Source: Tessaracoccus sp. OS52 (GTDB taxonomy: Bacteria > Actinomycetota > Actinomycetes > Propionibacteriales > Propionibacteriaceae). From it: a stretch of 64,000 nucleotides of DNA. The stretch covers positions 868,001-932,000 of the forward strand of contig NZ_JAJEWM010000001.1 in assembly GCF_020687685.1 (NCBI RefSeq), in the 5' to 3' direction. The stretch's first letter is position 1. The number at the start of each line of letters is the position of its first letter. Positions 1 to 8,245 of the stretch are shown piece after piece. Both the position numbers and the translations under genes were made by a program. The notes below the pieces were generated by a model, which was given only the letters and a program-made list of their open reading frames with translations, was not told the origin of the DNA and made no database searches.

Positions 1-918
1 CTTCGAGTTCAGCCAGCGGGACAGTGGGTAGATGATCGCGGTCACGACGATGAACAGGATCACGTTGCCGGCTGTGGACAGGCCGTAGAAGCCGGCCTGG
101 TACTGCTTGTAGATCACCGACGCGATGACGTCGGAGGCGAAGCCGGGCCCTCCCTGGGTTGTGGTCCAGATCAGGTCGAACGACCGCAGGCCGCCGATGA
201 GGGACAAGATGATGACCGTAGAGGTGGCGGGGAAGGACAGGGGCAGGATGACCCCGCGGAACACCTGCCAGCTGTTGGCGCCGTCGACGCGGGCTGCTTC
301 GAAGTACTCGTTGGGGATGGCGGCGATGCCGGCGATGTAGATGAGGGTGGCGAGGCCGACGCCCTTCCACACGTCGATGGCGGCCACGCTCAGCAGTGCG
401 ATGTCGGGGTTGGTCAGCCAGCCGGGACCGTCACCGCCGAGGACAGCGGTCCAGGCCTTGTTGACCACGCCGTTGAACGGGTCCAGCAGCACCTGGAAGG
501 TGAGTCCGACCCCGACGGCACTCAGCAGGACGGGGAAGAAGGTGACCGAGCGCAGGTAGCCGCGGGCGATGATCGGCGCTGACAGCACGACGGCGAGCAA
601 CATGCCCAGCACCACCTTGGCCAATGACGTGATGAAACCGTAGACCAGGGTGTTGCGCAGCGAGCCGATCAGGCCGGGCTCGCTGAAGAACATGACGAAG
701 TTCTCGAAGCCTACGAAATGGGACTCGAACAGGGTCCAGCGGGTGAACGCGAAGTAGAACGAGAACGCTGTTGGGACCAGGAATAGCACAAGGTAGACGA
801 GGCCTCCCGGGATGTAGAACCACAGGGGGTAGGTCCGCTCCACATGGCCGGTCTTGCGACGAACTGGTGGCGGCTCGGGGTTCAGTGTCGGCGGCGACGC
901 CGGCGCGGTTGAGGTCAT
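1..918 (-). CDS. CUT1 sugar ABC transporter permease (MalF-type), 3' end cut by window edge
   Basis: Integral membrane subunit of a carbohydrate ABC importer. Translating the minus strand from ATG 918 gives 306 residues with no stop before the window edge. A Pro-rich cytoplasmic N-terminus is followed by hydrophobic segments, and near residue 250 lies the EAA loop (EAARVDGANSWQVFRGV) that contacts the ATPase. CUT1 permeases are usually 290-320 aa, so only a few residues should be missing. A good ribosome binding site (AGGAGT) lies 6 nt upstream of the ATG. It follows the sugar-binding protein gene on the same strand, separated by 85 bp holding a stable stem-loop. A second permease probably lies to the left, outside the window. 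The substrate cannot be read from the sequence. Confidence 0.9.
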   Translation of the reverse strand, partial: MTSTAPASPPTLNPEPPPVRRKTGHVERTYPLWFYIPGGLVYLVLFLVPTAFSFYFAFTRWTLFESHFVGFENFVMFFSEPGLIGSLRNTLVYGFITSLAKVVLGMLLAVVLSAPIIARGYLRSVTFFPVLLSAVGVGLTFQVLLDPFNGVVNKAWTAVLGGDGPGWLTNPDIALLSVAAIDVWKGVGLATLIYIAGIAAIPNEYFEAARVDGANSWQVFRGVILPLSFPATSTVIILSLIGGLRSFDLIWTTTQGGPGFASDVIASVIYKQYQAGFYGLSTAGNVILFIVVTAIIYPLSRWLNSK

Positions 919-966
919 CGGGTAACTCCTCACGGTGGGGAGGGCCAACGGTTGGCCGGAGGGGAG

Positions 967-997
967 GGGTGGGGGCCGTGTGATCCGGCCCCCACCC
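967..997 (-). terminator. 12-bp GC stem-loop between binding protein and permease genes
   Basis: A perfect 12-bp inverted repeat (967-978 with 986-997) with a 7-nt loop begins 6 nt after the binding-protein stop codon. It lacks a T-run, so it is more likely an attenuator or 3' mRNA-stabilising hairpin than a full terminator. Such hairpins after binding-protein genes are known to keep binding-protein mRNA above permease mRNA. Its role here is inferred. Confidence 0.5.
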
Positions 998-1003
998 GTC
1001 AGG

Positions 1004-2338
1004 TCACCAGCCCTCGAGGCCGAGCTGCTGGGCCTGCTTCTTGACGTCCTCGTCGTAGCGCGCTGCGCCCTCGGCCGCAGTGGTGATGCCGGAGCCGACC
1101 TCGACGGTGATCTTCTCGAGGTTGGGACCCTTGATCGGGGACAGGAACTCCAGCGCCGGGCTCAGGTTGCCGTCGGTGAAGTACTGCTGCAGGTCGTTGA
1201 CCGCAGCCGGCAGACCATCGGGCAGCGTGCTGTCGACGATCATGTAGGGACCGGTGGGCGGCATCGCCTCGCTCTGTGCGTCGCACGCCTCAGGGGTGGC
1301 AACCCAAGCGAAGAACTTCTTGGCGGCATCCAGCTTCTCCCCGGTGGTGGTGCTGGGGATGTAGATGGCCGCGGGCGTCCAGGCGGTCAGCCCGTAGCTG
1401 GCCTCATCGTCGCCTGGCTGTGCGAAGAAGCCGATGTTCTCGGCGGCGTCGTCGGCAAGTTCAAGGTAGGAGGAGATGGCGAAGGTGAGCATCGGGTAGT
1501 GGGCGCCAGTGCCGTCAACCAGCTGTTGCAGGCCCTGGGGCAGTTTCGCCGAGGCGAAGTCCTTGTTCATGTACCCGGCCTCATGGATCTCCTGCAGGCG
1601 TTCGAAACCGGCGAGCGCGGGCTGGTCCACGTACTTGGCCTGGTTGGCGGTGTACTTCTCGGCCCAGTCGGGCTGGGCGCTGGTGACGTTGTGGAAGTCG
1701 GCCAGCACGAACAGCTGGGAGGTCCAGGTGTCGCCGTAGGTCTGGATGACGGGATCGATACCTGCCTCCTTGATCCTGGCGTTGTTCTCCATGAACTGGT
1801 CCCAGGTTTTCGGGGTCTCCAACCCAAGGTCTGCGTAGACCGACTTGTTGTAAAGGATCCCGCCGCCCATTGCCTGTCCGAAGGGAACGCCGTAGACGTC
1901 CTCACCGCTGGTGACAGCTGGCTTGAAGGCGTCCTGGATCGACGACATGTATTCGTCGTCGGTGAGCGGCACCATGTTCGTGCCCGGGTCCAGGGCCGCC
2001 ATGAGCGAGCCGGAGTTGTACTGGAAGATGTCGGTCATCTCCCCGGTGGCCAGGCGCGTCTTGACGAGGTTGTCGCCGTCGGCCCCCTGCGGCCGGGTCT
2101 CCACCTTGACGACGACCTCGTCCTGGGTTTCGTTGAAGGCATCCACCATTGCGTTGGTGGTGCTGACGGTCTGCGGGGAGTTGTCCACCAGCAGGGTGAG
2201 TTCGATGGCCTCCACGGCCCCGTCGGGTCCGGCGGTGGTCTCGTCGGTGGTGCCGAGCGAGCCGGGGGAGCAGGCGCTGAGTGCTATCGCGCCGGCCACG
2301 CCGGCCACGAGTGACAGCTTCATCTTGGCAAAGGACAC
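1004..2338 (-). CDS. CUT1 family sugar-binding lipoprotein
   Basis: Extracellular solute-binding protein (family 1) that captures a sugar or oligosaccharide for the adjacent permease. I choose the GTG at 2338 because AGGAGG lies 9 nt upstream; an in-frame ATG 15 nt further in is the alternative. The N-terminus is a lipoprotein signal: a short basic stretch (FAKMK), a hydrophobic core and a lipobox LSAC whose Cys would be lipidated. The mature protein of about 420 aa has the usual two-lobed binding-protein features, including a GVPFG segment and YNKSVYADLGLETPKTWD. It lies 46 bp downstream of the LacI-type regulator gene and ahead of the permease, so the three are probably one operon. The ligand is unknown. 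Confidence 0.9.
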   Translation of the reverse strand: MSFAKMKLSLVAGVAGAIALSACSPGSLGTTDETTAGPDGAVEAIELTLLVDNSPQTVSTTNAMVDAFNETQDEVVVKVETRPQGADGDNLVKTRLATGEMTDIFQYNSGSLMAALDPGTNMVPLTDDEYMSSIQDAFKPAVTSGEDVYGVPFGQAMGGGILYNKSVYADLGLETPKTWDQFMENNARIKEAGIDPVIQTYGDTWTSQLFVLADFHNVTSAQPDWAEKYTANQAKYVDQPALAGFERLQEIHEAGYMNKDFASAKLPQGLQQLVDGTGAHYPMLTFAISSYLELADDAAENIGFFAQPGDDEASYGLTAWTPAAIYIPSTTTGEKLDAAKKFFAWVATPEACDAQSEAMPPTGPYMIVDSTLPDGLPAAVNDLQQYFTDGNLSPALEFLSPIKGPNLEKITVEVGSGITTAAEGAARYDEDVKKQAQQLGLEGW

Positions 2339-2384
2339 TTCTTCGTTCCTCCTGTTAGGCGGGTGCACGGTGAGTGCTTCCCGG

Positions 2385-3422
2385 TTACTTGTGTGGGTGT
2401 TGGTCAGACACGGGAGCCGCGGAGGATCCGCGGGCCCGGAGCGTGGGGGTGAAGACTTCGTGGACGGGTGTCGTCCTTCCGGCGATCCGCTCGAGGAGCA
2501 GTCTCATGCTCGTGGCGCCCATCTCCACTGCCGGCTGGTGGATGGTGCTGAGGGACACGAGGGGGTGGGATGCGAGTTCGACGTCGTCGTAGCCGATCAC
2601 CGAGACGTCGGCGGCGGTGAGGCCGCGTTCTGCGACGGCGCGCAGCGCGCCGAGGGCAAGTTCGTCGTGTCCCGCGAAGATCGCGGTGGGCCTGTCCGCG
2701 GAGTCGAGGATCTCCAGGGTGTGGGTGTAGGTCGCCTCCTCGGTGGGTGCGTTGTAGAGGATGCGCGCCCGGGACTCCAGACCCAGTTCTTCCATGGTGG
2801 CCAGGTAACTCTTGGTGCGCAGTGCGTGCGGGGCCTGCGGGAGCTTGTTCTCCGCACCGGGGTCGAGGGTCAGATGGGCGATGTCGCGGTGGCCGAGTTG
2901 GTAGAGGTGCTCAACCGCCAGTCGGCTGCCCAGGACGTCATCGTCGACGACGATGTCGTAGCCCACAGACTCGTCGTGGCGACCGATCATCACCAGGGGG
3001 ATGCGCCTGGCCAGGTTCTCGAGCCACGCCGGTGGGACCGCGGGCGACACTGCGAGGATGCCATCCACCTGCCGGTCCGCCAGTGCCTGGATTGCCCTCG
3101 GCCCGTTGTCGTGGTTGGGGCCGGCGGGTGCGATGATCACCTGGTACTTCGTGCCCTCCAGTTCCGCGACGGCGCCCTCCACGAGCTTGTCGAAGAAGTG
3201 GTTGGAGATGGTGGGGATCTCGATGCCCATCGTGTAGCTCGAACCCCGCATGGCCCTGGCAGCGACGCTGGGACGGTATCCGAGTGAATCGATGGCTGCC
3301 TGGACGCGGCTGCGCATGTCCTCGCTGACCCCGTAGGCGCTGCGGATCACCTTGGATACGGCTGCCCGGGAGACGCCGGCCTCCAGGGCCACGTCCGCGA
3401 TGGTCACCGAACTCTTCTGCAC
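2385..3422 (-). CDS. LacI family transcriptional regulator
   Basis: 345-aa sugar-responsive repressor. Residues 1-55 are a LacI helix-turn-helix and hinge (TIADVALEAGVSRAAVSKVI), followed by a periplasmic-binding-protein-like effector domain to the end (GIEIPTISNHFFDKLVEG, SVIGYDDVE). GGAGG lies 8 nt before ATG 3422. It is the first gene of a probable operon with a sugar-binding lipoprotein and permease. Two matching 16-bp palindromes lie over the likely promoter just upstream (3442-3457 and 3465-3480), so negative autoregulation of the whole operon, relieved by the transported sugar, is the obvious model. The inducer is not known. Confidence 0.93.
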   Translation of the reverse strand: MQKSSVTIADVALEAGVSRAAVSKVIRSAYGVSEDMRSRVQAAIDSLGYRPSVAARAMRGSSYTMGIEIPTISNHFFDKLVEGAVAELEGTKYQVIIAPAGPNHDNGPRAIQALADRQVDGILAVSPAVPPAWLENLARRIPLVMIGRHDESVGYDIVVDDDVLGSRLAVEHLYQLGHRDIAHLTLDPGAENKLPQAPHALRTKSYLATMEELGLESRARILYNAPTEEATYTHTLEILDSADRPTAIFAGHDELALGALRAVAERGLTAADVSVIGYDDVELASHPLVSLSTIHQPAVEMGATSMRLLLERIAGRTTPVHEVFTPTLRARGSSAAPVSDQHPHK

Positions 3423-3441
3423 GACACCTCCACGTTGAGCG

Positions 3442-3457
3442 TGTAGATCAATCTACA
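3442..3457. promoter_or_regulatory. LacI-type operator 1
   Basis: TGTAGATCAATCTACA: 7-bp inverted arms around 2 bp, 20 bp upstream of the LacI-family start codon and just downstream of the predicted -10 box. Size and symmetry suit a LacI dimer. It shares the pattern TGTAGAYCRRTCYAC with operator 2. Confidence 0.7.
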
Positions 3458-3462
3458 AAGAA

Positions 3463-3491
3463 AGTGTAGACCGGTCCACGAACCAAGGCAA
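3463..3491 (-). promoter_or_regulatory. Predicted promoter of the lacI-sugar ABC operon
   Basis: On the minus strand TTGCCT (3491-3486) and TACACT (3468-3463) are separated by 17 bp. This is a reasonable housekeeping-sigma promoter, and the two operators cover its -10 region and start. Predicted from sequence only. Confidence 0.55.
3465..3480. promoter_or_regulatory. LacI-type operator 2
   Basis: TGTAGACCGGTCCACG, an imperfect 16-bp palindrome with a central CG, as usual for LacI-family sites. Its centre is 23 bp from that of operator 1, about two helical turns, so two dimers could bind the same face. It overlaps the -10 box and spacer of the predicted promoter. Confidence 0.65.
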
Positions 3492-3631
3492 GGGGTCGCG
3501 GGAATTCATTTCGGCTCCCGCTCGTTGGAGCTGATGGGTCAGCCCAATGCTTCTGTGGGGGAACTCGCAGGTACCTTTGTTTCCGGACCCGGCCAGGCGG
3601 GTGCCCTGACAAGACCAGAAAGGACAGCCGC

Positions 3632-4288
3632 ATGACTCAGAGTGATACGGCCGTGTTGGAGCCGGAGGAGACCGACGACGGACTCCTCAGCGCGGGGCAG
3701 TGGCGCCGGGCCAGGCGCTTCCTGTTCGGGGAGATGCTGCTGTTCGCCACCCTGAGCCTGATCGCGTCCTTCGTCCTGTCCTACGACGCCATTGTCCTGG
3801 CGGCCGACCCGGGCGCGGAGCTGGCCTGCTCGATCAACCCGTTCCTGGACTGCGCCAAGGTGGCGCTGACATGGCAGGCGTCGGTGTTCGGCTTCCCCAA
3901 CGCCTTCCTCGGCCTGATCTCGGAGCCGGTGGTCATGACCATCGCCGTCGCCTCCCTCTCCGGCGTCCGGTTCCCGCGCTGGTTCATGTTCACCGCGAAC
4001 GCGGTGTACCTGCTGGGCGTGATCTTCGCCTACTGGCTGCTGTTCCAGTCCACCTATGAGATCGGCGCCCTCTGCCCCTGGTGCATCCTGGTGACCATCT
4101 CAACCACCTTCGTCTTCATCTCCATGACGCACTGGAACATCCTCGAGAACAACCTGTTCCTGAAGCCGGAGACACACCAAAAGGCGGTCGCGTTCGCCAA
4201 GGGCGGATGGATCACGATCATCCTGATCGGCTGGCTCGCCTTCGTGGTTGTCCTCGAGGTCATCCGCTGGGCGCCGGCCTTCCTGTGA
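3632..4288 (+). CDS. Vitamin K epoxide reductase (VKOR) family membrane protein
   Basis: 218-aa polytopic quinone-linked thiol oxidoreductase that reoxidises a DsbA-like partner during disulfide formation outside the membrane. The paired VKOR cysteines are present: C66 and C74 in the first extracytoplasmic loop (ACSINPFLDC) and the CPWC redox centre at 148-151. About five hydrophobic segments are seen. No thioredoxin domain is fused to it, so it needs a separate partner; the membrane-anchored CPAC protein at 10894-11688 is the nearest candidate. GAAAGGA precedes ATG 3632. It stands alone and is convergent with the glycosylase gene; a GCGCTGA/TCAGCGC inverted repeat at 4294-4309 lies at the junction. 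Confidence 0.9.
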   Translation: MTQSDTAVLEPEETDDGLLSAGQWRRARRFLFGEMLLFATLSLIASFVLSYDAIVLAADPGAELACSINPFLDCAKVALTWQASVFGFPNAFLGLISEPVVMTIAVASLSGVRFPRWFMFTANAVYLLGVIFAYWLLFQSTYEIGALCPWCILVTISTTFVFISMTHWNILENNLFLKPETHQKAVAFAKGGWITIILIGWLAFVVVLEVIRWAPAFL

Positions 4289-4302
4289 GACCCGCGCTGA
4301 CT

Positions 4303-4908
4303 TCAGCGCCGGCCTGAGACCGTCGGTTCGCCGGCCACATGGAACCGCAGCCACAGGTGCTGCGGTTCCGTCGCTTCCGGCCGCAGCCCGATCCGGGGGC
4401 CTGCCACGATCTCGGGATCCGCTCCGCTCCGGTCCGCGAGATGCATTCCACTGGCTGGATCGCACAGGTCCAGACCGTCGTCGAGCCAGTTGATCCCGAG
4501 CGCGACGGTCATTCGTCCCGGTCCCTGCGCCAGATCTCTGTCTGACCTGGTGACTCCTGCGGCCGCGCGGCGGGCCCTGGCCGTCTCCACGCCACGGACG
4601 ACTTCGCCCGCGCGGAGCAGGCAACCGTTGGCGTGGTCAGTGGTGGAGGCGACGATGTTGCAGCAGGAATGCAGCCCCATGTGCCGGTACACGTACAGGT
4701 GACCGGGCTCCCCGAACATGGTGGCGTTCCGGTTGGTCCTGCCGCGATAGGCATGGGACCCCGGATCTGTGTCGCCCTCGTAGGCCTCCACCTCGGTGAT
4801 CCGGATCACCACCTCGCCGGCGACGAGGTGACACCCCAGCAGCCGCGGTCCCAGTTCCCGCGCGGGGCGCTGGAAGAAGGACCGCGGCAGGGGCATCAGG
4901 TCGTCCAT
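4303..4908 (-). CDS. 3-methyladenine DNA glycosylase (AAG/Mpg family)
   Basis: 201-aa base-excision-repair enzyme of the alkyladenine glycosylase (AAG/Mpg) fold, which removes alkylated and deaminated purines. Diagnostic blocks are EVEAYEG (about 39-45), holding the catalytic Glu that activates water, then RGRTNRNATMFGEPGHLYVY and GPGRMTVALGI. Length and block order match bacterial Mpg proteins. ATG 4908 has no evident ribosome binding site, but CAGAAT lies 7 nt upstream, as expected for a leaderless transcript; M5 is an alternative start. It is flanked by a convergent VKOR gene and by the secreted discoidin-domain protein, to which it has no functional link I can see. Confidence 0.93.
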   Translation of the reverse strand: MDDLMPLPRSFFQRPARELGPRLLGCHLVAGEVVIRITEVEAYEGDTDPGSHAYRGRTNRNATMFGEPGHLYVYRHMGLHSCCNIVASTTDHANGCLLRAGEVVRGVETARARRAAAGVTRSDRDLAQGPGRMTVALGINWLDDGLDLCDPASGMHLADRSGADPEIVAGPRIGLRPEATEPQHLWLRFHVAGEPTVSGRR

Positions 4909-4948
4909 CCGTCCAATTCTGCCGCAGCGGTGAACTGGGGCGGGCGGC

Positions 4949-7900
4949 TCAGGCCGGCGTTCCGTAGGCCTGCAGTTCGCCGATCTGCATCAGGTACCCG
5001 TCCGCAGCGTGCTGGCTGAGCTTCAGGCGTGTGCCCACCAGTCGGACGTAGGCGGCCGCCACCGGCTGGTCCAGGGCCAGGACCCTGGGCTCTGCCGAGA
5101 TGGCGACGTCGCCGGTCACCTCTGCGGCCACCTCCCACGTGCGTCCATCCAGCGACGTCTCCACGCGGTAGTCGGTGGGGAACCCGAGTCCTGCGTTGGC
5201 CTGGTCGGTTGCCGCGTTCCGCGGGTGGGCAACCACCTGGTCGAGGAGGTACGGCCCACCGAGGTAGACGGCCACCCATTCCTGCTCGTTCTCGTTCCAG
5301 TTGACCGCCACCTGTGAGGTCCAGCCGTTGGTGCCTGCGGTCGGGCCGGACTGGCCGTCCACCACGAACGCGGTCGACCAACCCCACTGGGGGGCCTCGG
5401 TGGAACTGGAAGCCTCGACGGGGCGCCCCTGCGCCAGGTTCTTGCCCTCGAACCAGGGCTCGTCGTCAACACCTGGGTCGATGCTCGCCGGCGGGGGCAG
5501 GGTGCCGTCGTCGGAGAACACCTCGATTTCGCCGAGCTGCAGGGCCGGCTCCGAGCCCATCCGGTCCAGGTCTGCGAACTCGAAGCGCAGGTGGCGTGCC
5601 TTCGTGTCGGCGAACGTCAGACTCGGTACCGGTGCACCCGGGGCGATGTCCAGGTCTGCGGTGGCCAGCTCTGTCCAGGAGTGACCGTCGCTGGAGGCCG
5701 AGACCGTGACGCTGCCCGGGAAGCCCTGCCCGAAGCCGAACACGCTGCCGGTGGGGTAGAGGTCGATCCGGTTGAGGCTGCGGGCCTCGCGCAGGTCCAG
5801 CGTCACCGTCGAGAGTTCCCCCTCAGCCGCCTCGGTCGCGCGCCAGCCCCGGCTCCCGGCCGTGGAGAACCGGACGCCGTCGGTCAGCTTGTCCATGTAC
5901 CAGCCGCCCGCGCCCTCCGAGGTTGGCGCCGTCACGTCGGCGTTCAGGGCCAGGTTCACGGGATCCTCGGCCCCCGGCGTCTCGGCGTAGTTCACGCCTG
6001 CAGGCAGGGCCAGCAGGACGGCGTCGCCCCTGTCGAGTTCGAACCTGAACTGGCCGTTCCTGGACTGGCGGGTCTCCAGCGCACCGTCGATGCGGCTGAC
6101 GACCTGCAGCTGCTTCACGCCACGAAGCACGTGGAGGTCGACGCTCTGGGCAGCGGTGAAGTCGTTGTTCACCACCATCAGGTACTGCCGACCGGTTTCC
6201 TCGTTGACCATCCGGGAGATGATCACGTTGTCGTCCTCGCCCACCTGTCCGATGAATCCGTCGGGAATGGTGGGCTGTCCATAGGTGTCCGGCCCGGCGA
6301 GGTAGACCTCGACGGCGTCCAGACCCATGAGGGTGGGGCCGAGCGCCTTGACCTCGGCGTTGACCTGCTTGACCGGTCCATAGAGGTCGGTGGGGGTGCC
6401 GTCGGGCGCGATGATGGCGTCGGTGAACGTCTCGGGCCGGCCCGTCGGGGTGAACCAGGTGAAGTAGGAGATCTGCTTGAAGCCGTGTGCCAGTGCGGCG
6501 TTGACCTCGTAGCGGATCTCGGCAGCGTTGGGGCGCCGGAAGCCCGCCGGGCTGCCGTCGGCGTTGACGCGCCCGATCGACTGGAGGTACAGACCGGTCT
6601 TGACGTCGTTCTCGAGGCCGACCGTGCGCACTGCGCCCATGTTCTCCAGCATCGAGCGGTAGTTGAGCGAGTTGGGGGCATCGCCGAACGGGTAGTGGTC
6701 ATACATCAGGTAGTCGACCTCATCGGTGCCCGCGAGTTCCACGAAGTCGTCCATCTGGCTCTCGTAAGTGGCCCGGTCCGGGTAGGCGAACATGGGCAGG
6801 AAGTTGAGGTACGGGTACAGCCAGGGCGCTTCGTCCTTGACTGCCCGGTGGACCCGGGCATAGGGGTTGGCGTTGAACGGTTCGTCCTTCAGGTAGAAGC
6901 CGCCCACCCCGGGGACGTTCTCGTATGAGGCGACGATCTCCCGGATCTCGGCGTCGCTGAGGCCCAGCGACTCGTTCAACCGAGGATCCGAGATGCCCAC
7001 CCGCATGCCGCGCTCCGCGGCGAGTGCGGCCATCTCCAGGTTCAGCGAGCGCCCCTGCAGGTCGGTGCTGTCGACGTTCTGGACGTAGTCGACGTGGGCA
7101 TCGGCCAGGAGGTCGTACTGCTCGGCAGTGGTGTACTGCGCTGTGGGCGGCCAGAACGCGGAGATCATGAACTCCGAGTCGGTGTGGACGCGCTCGGCGA
7201 TGACTTCGACGGGCACCGCAACCGGATCGCTGCCCTCAAGGGTGGCGAGAATCGTCGTCGATCCGAGCGCGACGGCCTGAACCAGTCCGGTGGCGTCCAC
7301 GGTGGCGACGGAAGGATCAGCAGACTTCCAGGTCAGTCCGCTCGGATCCGCCGGGGTGCCGTTGACAAGCGCGGTCAGCCTGTCGGACTCGCCCGGCAGG
7401 AGTTCGAGGGCGGGCTTGTCCACCTCCAGCAGTGACCCTTGTGCGGTCCCGTACACGGCGAACTCCGCCACCTGGACGAGGGGGCCGTCGGCCCCGCCGG
7501 GTGCGCGCCGCGTGGCGTGGATCCTGATGAAGCGCCCATCGACCGGCTCGAACTCCAGAACCTGCGCCGAGGTCACCGACGAGTTGCCGGTGCTCGTGGC
7601 CGCAGTCGTCCACGCGCGTCCGTCGCCGGAGACCTCCACGGCGTAGTCCACGGGGAAGTTCTGGCCGATCGCGGCGGCATCCATGCGCGGCCAGACGGCC
7701 ACGGACTCGATGGTGCTGGGAGCGATCAGGTCCAGTTGTGTCCAGGCAGGCGTGGTCACGGTGGCAGTGTTGCCGATCGGGTTCGTGGACCAGCCGTAGG
7801 CCAGGGCACCGGTGCCGATCCTCCCGTCGTTGACGAACGACGTGGCCCAGCCCTCGTCCGCCTTCTCATAGGCCGACGAACTTGTGGCCCGCTTGCCCTC

Positions 7901-8065
7901 CGCGAGGTTCACCAGACCCTCGGGCAGATGGGGGTCCGAGGCGAAGATGTCGAAGTCGGCCGCGTGTGCGGGCAACGGGGCTGCTGTCAGGCCGAGCGCC
8001 AGCCCTACTGCGAGCGCACCGGCGAGCGCCGACCTGAACCGTTTCAAAACAATGCCGTGGGTCAC
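4949..8065 (-). CDS. Secreted multidomain protein: three F5/8 type C (discoidin) domains, Big-2 domain and TIM-barrel-like core
   Basis: A 1038-aa exported protein. I choose GTG 8065 because AGGAG lies 7 nt upstream; a GTG at 8089 is less likely. It has a signal peptide of about 34 aa ending LPAHAA. In order follow an F5/8 type C carbohydrate-binding domain (about 50-205), a bacterial Ig-like Big-2 domain (about 208-290), a barrel-like central region (about 297-600) with FYLKDEPFNANPY and SYFTWFTPTGRPETF, a beta-rich linker, and two further discoidin domains (about 700-840 and 880-1038). KDEP and the aromatic-rich strands suggest a glycoside hydrolase core, but I cannot name the family. No sortase signal is seen. 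The nearby sugar ABC operon suggests polysaccharide or glycoprotein-glycan breakdown, which is inference. Confidence 0.8.
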   Translation of the reverse strand: MTHGIVLKRFRSALAGALAVGLALGLTAAPLPAHAADFDIFASDPHLPEGLVNLAEGKRATSSSAYEKADEGWATSFVNDGRIGTGALAYGWSTNPIGNTATVTTPAWTQLDLIAPSTIESVAVWPRMDAAAIGQNFPVDYAVEVSGDGRAWTTAATSTGNSSVTSAQVLEFEPVDGRFIRIHATRRAPGGADGPLVQVAEFAVYGTAQGSLLEVDKPALELLPGESDRLTALVNGTPADPSGLTWKSADPSVATVDATGLVQAVALGSTTILATLEGSDPVAVPVEVIAERVHTDSEFMISAFWPPTAQYTTAEQYDLLADAHVDYVQNVDSTDLQGRSLNLEMAALAAERGMRVGISDPRLNESLGLSDAEIREIVASYENVPGVGGFYLKDEPFNANPYARVHRAVKDEAPWLYPYLNFLPMFAYPDRATYESQMDDFVELAGTDEVDYLMYDHYPFGDAPNSLNYRSMLENMGAVRTVGLENDVKTGLYLQSIGRVNADGSPAGFRRPNAAEIRYEVNAALAHGFKQISYFTWFTPTGRPETFTDAIIAPDGTPTDLYGPVKQVNAEVKALGPTLMGLDAVEVYLAGPDTYGQPTIPDGFIGQVGEDDNVIISRMVNEETGRQYLMVVNNDFTAAQSVDLHVLRGVKQLQVVSRIDGALETRQSRNGQFRFELDRGDAVLLALPAGVNYAETPGAEDPVNLALNADVTAPTSEGAGGWYMDKLTDGVRFSTAGSRGWRATEAAEGELSTVTLDLREARSLNRIDLYPTGSVFGFGQGFPGSVTVSASSDGHSWTELATADLDIAPGAPVPSLTFADTKARHLRFEFADLDRMGSEPALQLGEIEVFSDDGTLPPPASIDPGVDDEPWFEGKNLAQGRPVEASSSTEAPQWGWSTAFVVDGQSGPTAGTNGWTSQVAVNWNENEQEWVAVYLGGPYLLDQVVAHPRNAATDQANAGLGFPTDYRVETSLDGRTWEVAAEVTGDVAISAEPRVLALDQPVAAAYVRLVGTRLKLSQHAADGYLMQIGELQAYGTPA

Positions 8066-8119
8066 TTGGGAACTCCTCTGGATCTGCACGTCCGTGTGCC
8101 GAATATTGAGCTGCCATGG

Positions 8120-8149
8120 ACGCTAGGTGGCGCACAGGGTCACCTTCAA
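8120..8149 (-). promoter_or_regulatory. Predicted promoter of the secreted discoidin-domain protein
   Basis: On the minus strand TTGAAG (8149-8144) and TAGCGT (8125-8120) are 18 bp apart, giving a 5' leader of roughly 50 nt before GTG 8065. The 180-bp gap also contains the palindrome TGACGTCA (8189-8196), whose role is unknown. Confidence 0.45.
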
Positions 8150-8245
8150 GGGAATTCGCGCGACCGCTCAGGGATGTTGCGCGACGCGTGACGTCATCGT
8201 GTGTCAGGGCCCACCGGCCAACCGACGACGTTCGAGGGGCCGCCC

